A DNA stretch of 64,000 nt from Stenotrophomonas rhizophila (GCF_003651185.1 NZ_RCDC01000004.1:392541-456540); one strand, 5' to 3'; counted from the first letter of the stretch, positions 33,056-41,988 are shown. Translations and numbers: made by a program. Notes: generated by a model from the sequence alone, not told the origin.

Positions 33056-33918
33056 ACGCCGTGCCGCACCCCGCCCCGTTGCCACCGCCCTCCCCCACGG
33101 CGGCTGCGCATCGGCTGGCCCGGATGGCGATCACCAGCCTGCATGCCGAACTGGCCTGCGCCCCCAAACCCGGGTTGGTCACACCGTGGAGCCGCGGCAG
33201 CCACGATGACATGGACGCGGCCACCTTCCTGCGCAGCCTGTTCGCGCTGCGTGGCTATTTCGTGGCGGTCGCCGCCGCCGGTGCGCGCAACGTGCCGTTC
33301 GATGATCTGCGCATGCTCGGCATCGAGGCGGAAGCCTCAATGCTGCGGGCGACGGGTGGCATCAACACCCATCGCGGCGCGATCTTCAGTCTCGGCCTGC
33401 TGGTCGCCGCGTCCGCACGTCTGCGTCATGTCGAGCATGCTGCGCCCCAAGGCACTGCGGTCTGTCATGCGGTGCGCGGGCACTGGGCGTCCGCGCTGCT
33501 CGCCGCGCCGTTGAACAGCACCAGCCCTGGCCAGCGCGCCCGCCAGCGGCATGGCGTGCCCGGCGTGCGCGAACAGGCGGCGCAGGGATTCCCGCTGCTG
33601 CGCGAGGTGGCCCTGCCCACCCTGCAGGCCACCCTGCGCGCCACCGATGACCGGCAGGCCGCGATGGTGCAGACACTGATGTCGCTCGTCGCGGTCACTA
33701 CCGATCTCAACCTCCTGCATCGCGGCGGCGAACGCGGGCTGGCTTTTGCACAGCAGCAGGCACGTCGCTTCCTTGCCGAGGGCGGCGCACTCGAGGCCGG
33801 CTGGCGGGCACGGCTCGGGGCGGTGTGCGACGCGTTCGAAGCGCGTCGACTCAGCCCGGGCGGCAGCGCCGATCTGCTGGCCTGCGCGTGGTTCCTGCAC
33901 CTGCAGGAGCGCGCATGA
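33052..33918 (+). CDS. mdcB: triphosphoribosyl-dephospho-CoA synthase
   Basis: The 288-residue CitG/MdcB-family protein joins ATP and dephospho-CoA to give the prosthetic group precursor for MdcC. Family blocks are ELACAPKPGLVTPWSRGSHDDMD near 37-59, GGINTHRGAIFSLGLL near 102-117 and TTDLNLLHRGGERGL near 216-230. It is placed between mdcG and mdcH, with four-base overlaps on both sides. Confidence 0.95.
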   Translation: MNAVPHPAPLPPPSPTAAAHRLARMAITSLHAELACAPKPGLVTPWSRGSHDDMDAATFLRSLFALRGYFVAVAAAGARNVPFDDLRMLGIEAEASMLRATGGINTHRGAIFSLGLLVAASARLRHVEHAAPQGTAVCHAVRGHWASALLAAPLNSTSPGQRARQRHGVPGVREQAAQGFPLLREVALPTLQATLRATDDRQAAMVQTLMSLVAVTTDLNLLHRGGERGLAFAQQQARRFLAEGGALEAGWRARLGAVCDAFEARRLSPGGSADLLACAWFLHLQERA

Positions 33919-34832
33919 GCCTGGTCCTGCTCTGCCCCGGTCAAGGCGGCCAGCATCCGGATATGTTCAAGCGGGTGCGCGCGAATGCGCAGGCGCAGCC
34001 GGTGCTCGATCTGGCCAGCACGCTGCTCGGCGCACCCGTCGCACAGATGGCGGCCGATGCGTCGCGCTTCCACAACGCAGTGGCCCAGCCGCTGGTCTGC
34101 GCCGCGGCGCTGGCACATTGGGCGGCGTTGCAGACGCAGCTGCCGGCCATCACCGCCGTCGCCGGCTACAGCGCTGGCGAGCTGGCCGCGCACGCGGTGG
34201 CGGGCAGCTTCGACACGGCCACCTGTCTGGCGCTGTCGCGTGAGCGCGCCCGGTTGATGGACGCTGCAGCGCCGGTCGATGCCGGCTTGCTGGCGGTGAT
34301 CGGGCTGGACGAGGCTCACATCGCACATCTGTGCGCGGCGCACGGGGTGTTCCTGGCCATCGTCAACGGGCCCGACCACGTGGTCGTTGGCGGCCTGCGG
34401 CCTGCGCTGGAGGCCGTCGCCGCCGACGTGGCTGCCCACGGTGCCCGCACCGTCCCGCTGCCAGTGGATGTGCCCGCGCATACCCCGTTGCTGGCCGCAG
34501 CGGCGCAGGGCTTTGAGAAGCCGTTGCGCGCACTGCCACTGCACGCCCCCCATCTGCGCCTGCTGGCCGGCATCGACGGCCGCCTGGTCAGCGATGTTGG
34601 GCGTGTCGTGAGCACCTTGTCGGCGCAGATCGCCCAGTCCGTGCAGTGGCAGACCGTGCTGCAGCAGGCGGTCGAGCGCGGTGGGCGCGTATTTCTGGAA
34701 CTGGGCCCGGGCGCGGCGTTGAGCCGTCGTGCACGCGAGCTGCATCCGCAGCTCGAGGCGCGTTCCGTGGAGGATTTCCAGACGCTGGAGGGCGTTCTGG
34801 AGTGGGTGGACGGTGCATGCGCGCGCGCATGA
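33915..34832 (+). CDS. mdcH: malonyl-CoA:ACP transacylase subunit of malonate decarboxylase
   Basis: The 305-residue FabD-like protein has the active-site motif GYSAGELAAHA near 85-95 (Ser in GxSxG) and the opening LLCPGQGGQHPDMF. MdcH loads the first malonyl group onto holo-MdcC from malonyl-CoA, priming the cycle. The ATG at 33915 overlaps the mdcB stop. The frame is open 30 codons upstream, within mdcB, and that is rejected. Confidence 0.93.
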   Translation: MSLVLLCPGQGGQHPDMFKRVRANAQAQPVLDLASTLLGAPVAQMAADASRFHNAVAQPLVCAAALAHWAALQTQLPAITAVAGYSAGELAAHAVAGSFDTATCLALSRERARLMDAAAPVDAGLLAVIGLDEAHIAHLCAAHGVFLAIVNGPDHVVVGGLRPALEAVAADVAAHGARTVPLPVDVPAHTPLLAAAAQGFEKPLRALPLHAPHLRLLAGIDGRLVSDVGRVVSTLSAQIAQSVQWQTVLQQAVERGGRVFLELGPGAALSRRARELHPQLEARSVEDFQTLEGVLEWVDGACARA

Positions 34833-34867
34833 AGGTCTGCCGGTAACCGCAGCACCACGTAACCCCG

Positions 34868-34884
34868 GATGGCGGGTCGCCATC
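34868..34884 (+). other. small intercistronic stem-loop
   Basis: GATGGCG-ggt-CGCCATC is a perfect 7-base hairpin in the 87-base gap between mdcH and matC. No U-run follows. It may stabilise or separate the mdc and matC parts of the message. Role unknown. Confidence 0.35.
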
Positions 34885-34919
34885 ATGCTGCACGCGTATC
34901 AAGTGTCTCGGGAGGGCGC

Positions 34920-36263
34920 ATGAGTCCGCAAATCGCAACGATCATCGGCTTGGTGATCATGTTCATCGTGGCCACCGCGCTGCCCATCAACATGGGTGCG
35001 GTGGCCTTCGCGCTGGCCTTCATCATCGGCGGCCTGTTCGTCGGGATGGAGGGCAAGGAGGTGTTGGCCGGCTTCCCGGGCGACCTGTTCCTGACCCTGG
35101 TCGGCATCACCTACCTGTTCGCCATCGCACAGAAGAACGGCACCATCGATCTGCTTGTGCATTGGGCAGTCAAGGCCGTGCGCGGGCACATCGTGGCCAT
35201 CCCGTGGGTGATGTTCGTGGTCACCGCGGTGCTGACCGCCTTCGGCGCGCTCGGCCCGGCCGCGGTGGCGATCATCGGTCCGGTCGCGCTGCGCTTTGCC
35301 AAGCAGTACAAGATCAACCCGCTGATGATGGGCCTGCTGGTGATCCATGGCGCGCAGGCCGGTGGCTTCTCGCCGATCAGCGTGTATGGCGGCATCACCA
35401 ACCAGGTGGTGCAGAAGGCCGGCCTGGAAGTCACGGAAATGGCCGTGTTCCTGACCAGCCTGGGCTTCAACCTGCTGATGGGCATCATCTGCTTCTTCGC
35501 CTTTGGCGGGCTGGCGCTGATGCGTCGCGCACCGACGGCGACCGAACCGCTGGTCGCCGGCAGCCAGGCCTCCTCACGCCAGTTTGCGATCGAAGGTCAC
35601 GGTGCCCTGGTCTCGGCCGGTGGTGGCACGCTCTCCAATGATCCGGACGCGCTGGATGACGTGCGCATCAACCGTGAGCGCGTGTTCACCCTGATCGGCC
35701 TGCTGGGCCTGGGCATCGCCGCACTGGTCTACAACCTCAACGTCGGCCTGGTCTCGATCACCGTCGCGGTGGTGCTGGCCCTGCTCTCGCCGAACTCACA
35801 GAAGGGCGCGGTGGATGGCATCAGCTGGTCGACCGTGCTGCTGATCAGCGGCGTGGTCACCTACGTGGCCGTGCTGCAGCAGGCCGGCGCGGTGGATTAC
35901 ATCGGGCATGGCGTGGGGGCGATCGGCATCCCCCTGCTGGGTGCGCTGCTGGTCTGCTATGTCGGCGGCATCGTGTCGGCGTTCGCGTCCTCGGCGGCGG
36001 TGCTGGGCGCCACGATTCCCCTGGCCGTGCCGTTCCTGATGCAGGGGCATCTGAGCGCTGCGGGGGTGATCTGCGCCTTGGCGATCTCCTCCACCGTAGT
36101 GGACGTGAGCCCGTTCTCCACCAACGGCGCGTTGGTGGTGGCCTCGGCCGCGAAGGAAGAGCGCGAAGCGCTGTTCCGCCGCTTCCTGGTCTACAGCGGG
36201 CTGGTCGTCGCCTTCGGCCCGCTGCTGGCGTGGCTGCTGTTCGTGGTACCGGGCTGGATGTGA
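34920..36263 (+). CDS. matC: MatC-type malonate/dicarboxylate carrier
   Basis: The 447-residue inner-membrane protein has about 11-12 helices. The opening IATIIGLVIMFIVATALPINMGAVAFALAF is typical of MatC-like dicarboxylate carriers. Pseudo-repeated regions include GALGPAAVAIIGPVALRFAK and STVVDVSPFSTNGALVVASA. It replaces the two-gene MdcLM transporter found in some malonate clusters. The ATG at 34920 follows a GGGAGGG site. Confidence 0.88.
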   Translation: MSPQIATIIGLVIMFIVATALPINMGAVAFALAFIIGGLFVGMEGKEVLAGFPGDLFLTLVGITYLFAIAQKNGTIDLLVHWAVKAVRGHIVAIPWVMFVVTAVLTAFGALGPAAVAIIGPVALRFAKQYKINPLMMGLLVIHGAQAGGFSPISVYGGITNQVVQKAGLEVTEMAVFLTSLGFNLLMGIICFFAFGGLALMRRAPTATEPLVAGSQASSRQFAIEGHGALVSAGGGTLSNDPDALDDVRINRERVFTLIGLLGLGIAALVYNLNVGLVSITVAVVLALLSPNSQKGAVDGISWSTVLLISGVVTYVAVLQQAGAVDYIGHGVGAIGIPLLGALLVCYVGGIVSAFASSAAVLGATIPLAVPFLMQGHLSAAGVICALAISSTVVDVSPFSTNGALVVASAAKEEREALFRRFLVYSGLVVAFGPLLAWLLFVVPGWM

Positions 36264-36269
36264 CCCCAT

Positions 36270-36295
36270 GGCGGGCCTGCTCCGGCAGGCCCGCC
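36270..36295. terminator. strong hairpin between matC and the GntR gene
   Basis: GGCGGGCCTGC-tccg-GCAGGCCCGCC is a perfect 11-base-pair stem with a four-base loop, starting six bases after the matC stop. No U-run follows, so it is not a canonical intrinsic terminator. It could attenuate read-through into the regulator or protect the 3' end of the operon message. Confidence 0.5.
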
Positions 36296-36338
36296 CTGAC
36301 CCGTTAGAATGCTGCACACCTGCACAAGAACTCCTGCC

Positions 36339-37058
36339 ATGCCCCTGGCTCCTGGTCCCCGTCTGTCGAAGAAACGCGTGCCGCTCTATGAAGAGGTCGC
36401 CGAGCAGCTGCGCCAGAAGATCTACGACTACGAACTGCCGCCGGGTGAATGGATCGATGAGCCGATGCTCGCCGAGGAACTGGGCATCAGCCGTACCCCG
36501 TTGCGCGAGAGCCTGAAACTGCTGGCCGCCGAAGGGCTGGTCCAGCTCGATGCCGGCCGCGGCAGCCGCGTCACCCGGCTCACCCTGGAAGACCTCAACC
36601 AGCTGTTTCCGGTGATGGCGATGCTGGAAGGCCGTTGCGTGCATGAAGCGGTCAAGCGTATCGATGCGGACGGCGTGGCGCAGCTGCAGGCCCTGCATGA
36701 CGCGATGGAGGTCGCCGCCGCCGCGGGCGATCTTGCCGAGTACTACCGCAACAATTACCTGATCCATGAAAGCCTGCAGAACCACGCGGGCAACCCGTGG
36801 TTGATCCGGGTGACGCACGATCTGCATCGCATCCTCAAGATGCACCGCGGCCGGCAACTGCTGACCCCGGGCCGCATGGCCCAGTCACTGGCCGAGCATC
36901 GCGCACTGATGGAATGCATCCGCAACCGCGATGCCGAAGCCGCCGAGCAGAGGATGAACCGGCATCTGCTCAGCCAGGGCGAAGCGCTGGCGGCCTATGT
37001 CGCCGCGGGCGGCCAGTTGAACGTGCCTGCGCCGTTGCCGCGCCACGGCGGAATCTGA
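36339..37058 (+). CDS. GntR-family (FCD) regulator, likely controlling malonate use
   Basis: The 239-residue protein has an N-terminal winged helix (VPLYEEVAEQLRQKIYDYEL, then LAEELGISRTPLRESLKLLAAEGLV) and a C-terminal FCD ligand domain with the metal-binding His/Asp pattern (HESLQNHAGNPWL; SLAEHRALMECI). It resembles the MdcY type of malonate repressor. Its place at the end of mdc-matC supports that role, but ligand and target are inferred. The ATG at 36339 is preferred to 36309. No clear ribosome site is visible, so low expression is plausible. Confidence 0.85.
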   Translation: MPLAPGPRLSKKRVPLYEEVAEQLRQKIYDYELPPGEWIDEPMLAEELGISRTPLRESLKLLAAEGLVQLDAGRGSRVTRLTLEDLNQLFPVMAMLEGRCVHEAVKRIDADGVAQLQALHDAMEVAAAAGDLAEYYRNNYLIHESLQNHAGNPWLIRVTHDLHRILKMHRGRQLLTPGRMAQSLAEHRALMECIRNRDAEAAEQRMNRHLLSQGEALAAYVAAGGQLNVPAPLPRHGGI

Positions 37059-37066
37059 GGCGCCGC

Positions 37067-37312
37067 CTAGGCGAGCTCCACGGTCAATCGGGTCAAGGAT
37101 TGCCCCAGCAGATGCAGCCGGATCTGATCCAGGCTGGTGAAGTAGCAGACGGTCTCAGTCCCGGCCAGGCGATAGATGCCGCGCTTGCCGCCGAGCAACA
37201 CGAACTTTTCCTGGTCCACCAGGTACTGGGCGACCGGCGGCACGCCCTGTGCCTTGAGTCCATCGATATCGATGGGTTCAAGTGCGTCGAGATCCTGCAG
37301 TGCTGTGGTCAT
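37067..37312 (-). CDS. small conserved-looking hypothetical protein
   Basis: The 81-residue soluble protein reads MTTALQDLDALEPIDIDGLK, then PPVAQYLVDQEKFVLLGGKRGIYRLAGTETV and ends RLTVELA. It resembles a compact beta-rich domain, without Cys, signal peptide or membrane segment. It ends eight bases from the convergent GntR gene. No family recognised. Coding is supported by balanced composition. Confidence 0.6.
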   Translation of the reverse strand: MTTALQDLDALEPIDIDGLKAQGVPPVAQYLVDQEKFVLLGGKRGIYRLAGTETVCYFTSLDQIRLHLLGQSLTRLTVELA

Positions 37313-37461
37313 GGGTGGGGGAAGCGTCTTGATGGGAGCTCCAGCTTAGGAGGCGGGTAAGCAGCAGCGCGTGGAATCATCGTGAGGATGATGCGAGTGC
37401 GTTGCGGCGGCGTCATGGCTCGGATAGGTCTACTCGCTGTCAGGTCACATCACGCCCCCCA

Positions 37462-38430
37462 CTACGGATAGTCCATCGTCAGCGTCACCGCGCTGGCGAT
37501 CGTGCCCGGGGTCAATGCGCCCGTGCGGATGTAACGCACGGCAAAATCCAACGGCGCGGTTACGTTGGCGGCCGTCTTGGCCTGCGTCCAGCTCGATCCC
37601 ATGTTCTGCACCACGTAAGTGCCCGAGGCATTCTTGCGCAACAGCTGAAGCTGCAGCCCTTTGCTGGTGGTGCTGCCCGGGATCGCCGCCAGCAGGTTGC
37701 TCGTGCTTCCCGTGGTGTGGGCATCGCGCAGGGTAAACCGCACATTGGTGGTCATGGTGACCGCCCCCGTGCAGGTCAGCGGCATGATGAACCCCGCATT
37801 GGCAGTGACCGTACTGTTCACTGCCCCCAGGTCCGTCGCGCGCACGTCCGCCAAAGGCGGAGCATGATTGGCCAGGCGGCAGAACCCCGGCAGCATGCCG
37901 AAGGTAAAGTCGGTCCGGAACGTGCTGGCGTCAACGCTGGGGCAACCGGAATACGCATTGACTTCGCAGATCCACACCGAGATGTTGGGCGCTCGATTGT
38001 CGTGAGTAACCGTGGTGCCATTACGCCGGATGACCTCGAATGCCACCGAATAGGTCCCTGACGAGGGTGCGCTCATGATGTCTGTGGTGCCCAGAGGCCT
38101 GAGGACGCCGTTCACCCGAACCCGCACGCCGAACACATTGGCACTGTATGTATTGTAATGGGCCAGGGTGGCCGCATCCGTGGACCCGGCCGACATCGTG
38201 AGGTGAATACGGATCCCCTTGGAGCACCCTGAGAACGTAAAACTGGTGCCGTTGCTGGTCGATACCGTCTGGCCAATCGCCGGTAAAGGCACGTTGGTGG
38301 GCGCGGCGAGCGCTCTTACCCCGGGGTTGCTCGCATTGCAATCCGCCCACGCTGGCGCGCTCAGCACCAGCAGCACACTGGCGGCCAGCCAGCTGCGCCA
38401 TCGCAGGCCTGCCGCGGCCCACCTGCTCAC
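37462..38430 (-). CDS. two-domain fimbrial adhesin (tip protein)
   Basis: The 322-residue protein has a signal peptide (cleavage near 29, SAPAWA|DC). A receptor-type N-terminal half with two Cys pairs (about 30-170) is followed by a C-terminal pilin domain (about 185-322) ending TIASAVTLTMDYP with the penultimate Tyr pattern of chaperone-recognised subunits. This FimH-like build marks a tip adhesin. It is the last gene of a minus-strand fimbrial operon and overlaps the chaperone stop by four bases. The ligand is unknown. Confidence 0.8.
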   Translation of the reverse strand: MSRWAAAGLRWRSWLAASVLLVLSAPAWADCNASNPGVRALAAPTNVPLPAIGQTVSTSNGTSFTFSGCSKGIRIHLTMSAGSTDAATLAHYNTYSANVFGVRVRVNGVLRPLGTTDIMSAPSSGTYSVAFEVIRRNGTTVTHDNRAPNISVWICEVNAYSGCPSVDASTFRTDFTFGMLPGFCRLANHAPPLADVRATDLGAVNSTVTANAGFIMPLTCTGAVTMTTNVRFTLRDAHTTGSTSNLLAAIPGSTTSKGLQLQLLRKNASGTYVVQNMGSSWTQAKTAANVTAPLDFAVRYIRTGALTPGTIASAVTLTMDYP

Positions 38431-39167
38431 TGCGCCAGCGCCGCCGACGCGCTCAGGTGCCCACCAAAATCGTCGATCCAGTCGAACTGCACGGCCTGCC
38501 CTGCGCCCGGCGCCTTGTCCAGCGCCATGCGCAGCGAACTGCCCGGCGCAATCATGCCCGGCTCGGTCACGCTGGCACCGCCCACCGAGGCCGTCGCAAG
38601 CGAGACGTGATAGCGGCTGGGGTTGTGCGCCTCAAGGTACTCACCATCGGCATCGCGCCCTCTGCTCCACCGCAGGTTGGCGGCCGCCTCGCGCGGCTTG
38701 CCCTCCAGGCCCACGGGGCGATAGAACAGTTTGATGCGGCTGCGCACGGCCAGCTGCAGCAGATTCTCATCCGGCGCGGCCTCGCGGCGCGGGGGAATCT
38801 CCAGCACGTTGAAATAGAACACCGACTCACGGTCCGTCGGCAGCTCCGGCATCGCCTGCGGCGTATGCAGCAGCCGCAGCGACTGGCCCTGCCGCGGTTC
38901 TATGCGCGCCAGCGGCGGGGTCAGCACGAACGGTACCCGGATCTCGCTGGCCTTGGCGTCGGCGTCACCCGCATCGATCCAGGCCTGCACCATGGCGGGC
39001 GCATCGTCCTGGTTGTTGAGCTGGATGGTGCGGTCCTTATCGTTGGCATCAAAGATGATGCGGGTGCCGACAATCACCACGCCGGCATGGGCGTGGGGAA
39101 CGATGGCCATGGATGCGCCGGCCATCAAGGCAGCGGCCAACAGCGGGCGGAAAGAAAAGCGATGCAT
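38427..39167 (-). CDS. periplasmic pilus chaperone (PapD/FimC type)
   Basis: The 246-residue protein has a signal peptide (cleavage near 28, PHAHA|GV). Its immunoglobulin-like N-domain contains GTRIIFDANDKDRTIQLNNQ and the strand ESVFYFNVLEIPPR, the usual chaperone signature near the domain boundary. A second domain follows, with FYRPVGL. It should donate a strand to each fimbrial subunit. The ATG at 39167 begins at the signal peptide, and an upstream in-frame extension to 39317 is Pro/Ala filler. It sits downstream of the subunits, an uncommon place. Confidence 0.9.
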   Translation of the reverse strand: MHRFSFRPLLAAALMAGASMAIVPHAHAGVVIVGTRIIFDANDKDRTIQLNNQDDAPAMVQAWIDAGDADAKASEIRVPFVLTPPLARIEPRQGQSLRLLHTPQAMPELPTDRESVFYFNVLEIPPRREAAPDENLLQLAVRSRIKLFYRPVGLEGKPREAAANLRWSRGRDADGEYLEAHNPSRYHVSLATASVGGASVTEPGMIAPGSSLRMALDKAPGAGQAVQFDWIDDFGGHLSASAALAQ

Positions 39168-39246
39168 GAGGAAACTCCAGTCAGGCCCGGCCTGGCCGGG
39201 CGCCCGCCTCGCCGGAGCCGCAGCTGCGGCCCCGGGCTGCGTGGGA

Positions 39247-39765
39247 TCAGGGATAGGCAACCGTGAAGGTGGCATTGGATTTGGCGGTGCCCGCACCGGC
39301 CGCGCCGCCAACGGCAACGTAGACCGCGGTGTAGTCCAGCTTCACCGCACCGGTGGTGATCGGCACGAACGAATCGGCGGTCGGCAGGCCATTGATGATC
39401 TGGCGGGTGCCGGCGGCGTTGTCGATACCGATCTGCACATTCTTGGCGGTGCTGGCGGCAGTCAGGCGCAGGTTGCCGGTGGCGTTGTCCCCAAGCGTGG
39501 GGCTCTCAAAGCGCACCGCCACCGTGCCGGTGGGCGCCGCGCCCGGGCAGGTGAGCGTGATCGGCATCGAGGCGCGGCCGGTCTCATTGCCGGCGGCCGA
39601 CAGCGCCGATACATCCAGCTTGCCGAACTTGACGTCCACCTTCGCCGCCGCCGTGACGGTGCAGGTACTGGCCACCAGCTCGCCGTCGAAATCGATGGTG
39701 TTGGCCGAGGCCAGCGCGGGCAGCAGCAGGGCGGCGCACAGCAGGGCGGTCATGGGTCGTTTCAT
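39247..39765 (-). CDS. fimbrial major-type subunit with two cysteines
   Basis: The 172-residue pilin has a signal peptide (cleavage near 21, ALASA|NT) and the mature start TIDFDGELVASTCTV. A single Cys pair (STC, LTCPGA) is normal for FimA-like subunits. The C-terminus SNATFTVAYP carries the alternating strand and penultimate Tyr recognised by the chaperone. A good AAGGAA ribosome site precedes the ATG. It is set off by 76-79-base gaps from its neighbours, unlike the overlapping minor subunits, which fits higher independent expression and a main-rod role (inference). Confidence 0.85.
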   Translation of the reverse strand: MKRPMTALLCAALLLPALASANTIDFDGELVASTCTVTAAAKVDVKFGKLDVSALSAAGNETGRASMPITLTCPGAAPTGTVAVRFESPTLGDNATGNLRLTAASTAKNVQIGIDNAAGTRQIINGLPTADSFVPITTGAVKLDYTAVYVAVGGAAGAGTAKSNATFTVAYP

Positions 39766-39841
39766 GGGAAATTCCTTTGAAGTGGGCTTGAGGGATATGC
39801 AGTGGTCCGGCCTGCTCAAGCGACAGATCGGCGCGTAGGTT

Positions 39842-40378
39842 TCAGTCGTAGGTCACCACGACCGTGGCGGCGCTTTTGAAGCTGCCGTGCTGGAGGGGGC
39901 TGCCGTTGTGCCGATAGAAGTAGCTGCGGCCCTGATATGTCGCCGCGCCGCTGGCCACCGCCAGGCTGGCGTGGTGGCCGGCGGCCGGCATCACGGCCTC
40001 CGAGCCCTGCTCCACCAGGTGCAGACTCACGCCGGTGGCAGTACCGTGGTTGGCGTATTGCGGCTGACCGGCGGCATGCGGGGGGCCGGCAAACACCAGC
40101 GCGACCCGGCGCACGCCGCGGCAATTGACCAGGCGGAACTCCCAGTCCAGTGCCGTGGCGGCCACCACCCCGGTGGCCGCCCCGATCACGTGCAACTGCA
40201 CCCTGGGCAGGTCCACCCGTTTGGCCTGGTCCTCGGTGTGTACCTCACACGTGCCGGGACGCACGCTGCCGGCCAGATCGACCACACCGTCGGCAAACGC
40301 AGGCCACGGCAGGAGGATCACGCACAGCGCGATCGCACTGCCGCGCTGCGGTGCTGCGCTGGCGCGCGTGCGACTCAT
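39842..40378 (-). CDS. fimbrial subunit, two-cysteine type
   Basis: The 178-residue protein has a signal peptide (LPWPAFA|DG). The mature part starts VVDLAGSVRPGTCEVH and contains the second Cys in LVNCRGVRR. It lacks the extra Cys pair of the six upstream paralogues and ends SAATVVVTYD. The middle contains His- and Gly-rich loops (PPHAAGQPQYANHGTATGV). It overlaps the upstream subunit gene by four bases. Probably an adaptor or minor pilin. Confidence 0.8.
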   Translation of the reverse strand: MSRTRASAAPQRGSAIALCVILLPWPAFADGVVDLAGSVRPGTCEVHTEDQAKRVDLPRVQLHVIGAATGVVAATALDWEFRLVNCRGVRRVALVFAGPPHAAGQPQYANHGTATGVSLHLVEQGSEAVMPAAGHHASLAVASGAATYQGRSYFYRHNGSPLQHGSFKSAATVVVTYD

Positions 40379-40896
40379 TGGTAATCGACAGTCACGGTGA
40401 AGGTGCTGCTGATGTCACCCGCAGTGACCTCACCCGTGCCGACCTTGGTGTACTGCGCGCACAACGCTTCGGTATGGGTACCGGTGAAGGTGCGGGTGAG
40501 CGTGCTGCCCGGCGCCACGGTGGTACCGGTGGCCGAGCACGCGCCCTGCTGCAGCCAGATGCCGGTATTGGGAGCAGCGCCGGTGGTCAGTTTGTTGCGG
40601 AAGATCGTGGCATTCGGTGCAGGTGCTGCATCGGCGGCGGCGCCGAAGGTGAGGCGCGCACCTTTGACGCCGCTGCAGGCCGTCAGCGCCAGCGAGAACG
40701 GCGTGTAGCTGTCCGCCACCCCACCGCCGGCCGTGGCCGGAAACTTGTCGGCACTCACCGCGGGCATGGTGTGGGTCGGATTGTTGAGGGTGCAGGTACC
40801 CGGGCGAACGGTCCCGGTCAGGCTGACGTTCTGTGCGTGCACGGGAGCCAGCAGGAGCCCGGACGCCATGATCGCAATGCAGGCAGGAAATCGCAT
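40375..40896 (-). CDS. four-cysteine fimbrial subunit paralogue 6
   Basis: The 173-residue protein has a signal peptide (LLLAPVHA|QN) and mature start NVSLTGTVRPGTCTLN. Its four Cys lie in PGTCTL, LTACSGVKGA, QGACSAT and EALCAQYTK. It ends STFTVTVDYQ. It shares the IFRNKL and TTVAPGSTL blocks with its five upstream paralogues. It starts 11 bases after the previous stop and overlaps the next gene by four. Confidence 0.82.
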   Translation of the reverse strand: MRFPACIAIMASGLLLAPVHAQNVSLTGTVRPGTCTLNNPTHTMPAVSADKFPATAGGGVADSYTPFSLALTACSGVKGARLTFGAAADAAPAPNATIFRNKLTTGAAPNTGIWLQQGACSATGTTVAPGSTLTRTFTGTHTEALCAQYTKVGTGEVTAGDISSTFTVTVDYQ

Positions 40897-40907
40897 GATG
40901 GAAGGCC

Positions 40908-41438
40908 TCAGCGGTAAGTGATGGTGACGGTGAAATTGGTGGACAGCGGGCCCATCGACACCAGGCCGCCGGCGATCTTCACGTACTGGGCGCACAGATA
41001 GAGCTGGTACGTGGCACCCGTGAAGTTCCTGGTGATGGCCGCGCCCGGGGCAACGGTGGTGCCGCTGGCGCAGCGGCCGGTACCCTCCTTGATCCAGTAG
41101 CCGGTGAACGGCGCGCCATTGGTGGCCTTGTTCCGGAACACATTGGCCTGGGTGCTGGCATCGGCCACCGCCCCCATCTGGAACGTCGCCCCGGTAACAC
41201 CCGAGCAACCGGTCAAGGCGATCTCGAAATTGGTGTAGCTGGCAGCGGCGGCGCCGGTGTTTCCTGCTACCTGGGGGAAGACATTGGCACCCACTGCGGG
41301 AATGGTCTTGCTCACCGCAGCCGCCGTGCAGGTACCTGCCTGGATGCTCCCATTGAGATCAACGCGCACGGTGCTCTGCGCCGCGGCCAACGGGCAGGCG
41401 CACAGGGCCAGTAGCGGAAGGCAGTTGAGAAGGTTCAT
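40908..41438 (-). CDS. four-cysteine fimbrial subunit paralogue 5
   Basis: The 176-residue protein has a signal peptide (ACPLAAA|QS) and mature start TVRVDLNGSIQAGTCTA. Cys residues lie in AGTCTA, LTGCSGVTGA, GRCASGTT and YLCAQYVK, and the end is STNFTVTITYR. Of the set it is among the closest to the neighbouring paralogue encoded at 41446-41988 (shared GTTVAPGAAIT-type block and FRNKA). It follows the preceding stop by seven bases. Confidence 0.82.
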   Translation of the reverse strand: MNLLNCLPLLALCACPLAAAQSTVRVDLNGSIQAGTCTAAAVSKTIPAVGANVFPQVAGNTGAAAASYTNFEIALTGCSGVTGATFQMGAVADASTQANVFRNKATNGAPFTGYWIKEGTGRCASGTTVAPGAAITRNFTGATYQLYLCAQYVKIAGGLVSMGPLSTNFTVTITYR

Positions 41439-41445
41439 CCCGGTC

Positions 41446-41988
41446 TCATTGATAGGTGATCGTGACGATGAAGCTGGTGCTGGCCGGGCCCTGCGTGACC
41501 AGGCCACCAGCGGACTTGTAGTACTGAGCGCACAGCGGAAACGAATAGGTTGCTGTGGTGAAGGTCTTCGTGACGGCTTGCGCAGGCTGATAGGTCGGCC
41601 CCGCGCTGCAGCTGCCGCGCAACCAGATGGCGATGTAGGGCGATCCACCAGCGCCTTTATTGCGGAAGCTGTCGCGCTCGGTGGCGTGACGGTCCGCATC
41701 GGTGCCGAAGACGAACGTCGCGCCGGTGACGGACGAGCAGGCCGTCAGATTGATCGTGAAATCGGTATAGCTGGCCGCGGCCCCCCCCTTGCCGGCGGCG
41801 GTCTGCGGGAAAGCATTCACGCCCACGGCGGGCATGTTCTTCGACACGGCCGTCGCGGTGCACGTACCGGCCAGGAGCGTGCCGTTGAGATCGATGCGCG
41901 CCCTCGAAATCTCCTGTGCCGCCGCCGGCAGCGGCGCCGCGAGCAGCACGGTGACCAGCGCCTTGGCGAGGGTCATGCGCGCCCTCAT
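41446..41988 (-). CDS. four-cysteine fimbrial subunit paralogue 4
   Basis: The 180-residue protein has a signal peptide (APLPAAA|QE) and mature start ISRARIDLNGTLLAGTCTA. Cys residues lie in AGTCTA, LTACSSVTGA, RGSCSAG and FPLCAQYYK, and the end is STSFIVTITYQ. The block between the second and third Cys is the most divergent of the set (DRHATERDSFRNKGAGGS). The start at 41988 overlaps the upstream stop by four bases. A second in-frame ATG lies at 41976. Confidence 0.82.
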   Translation of the reverse strand: MRARMTLAKALVTVLLAAPLPAAAQEISRARIDLNGTLLAGTCTATAVSKNMPAVGVNAFPQTAAGKGGAAASYTDFTINLTACSSVTGATFVFGTDADRHATERDSFRNKGAGGSPYIAIWLRGSCSAGPTYQPAQAVTKTFTTATYSFPLCAQYYKSAGGLVTQGPASTSFIVTITYQ

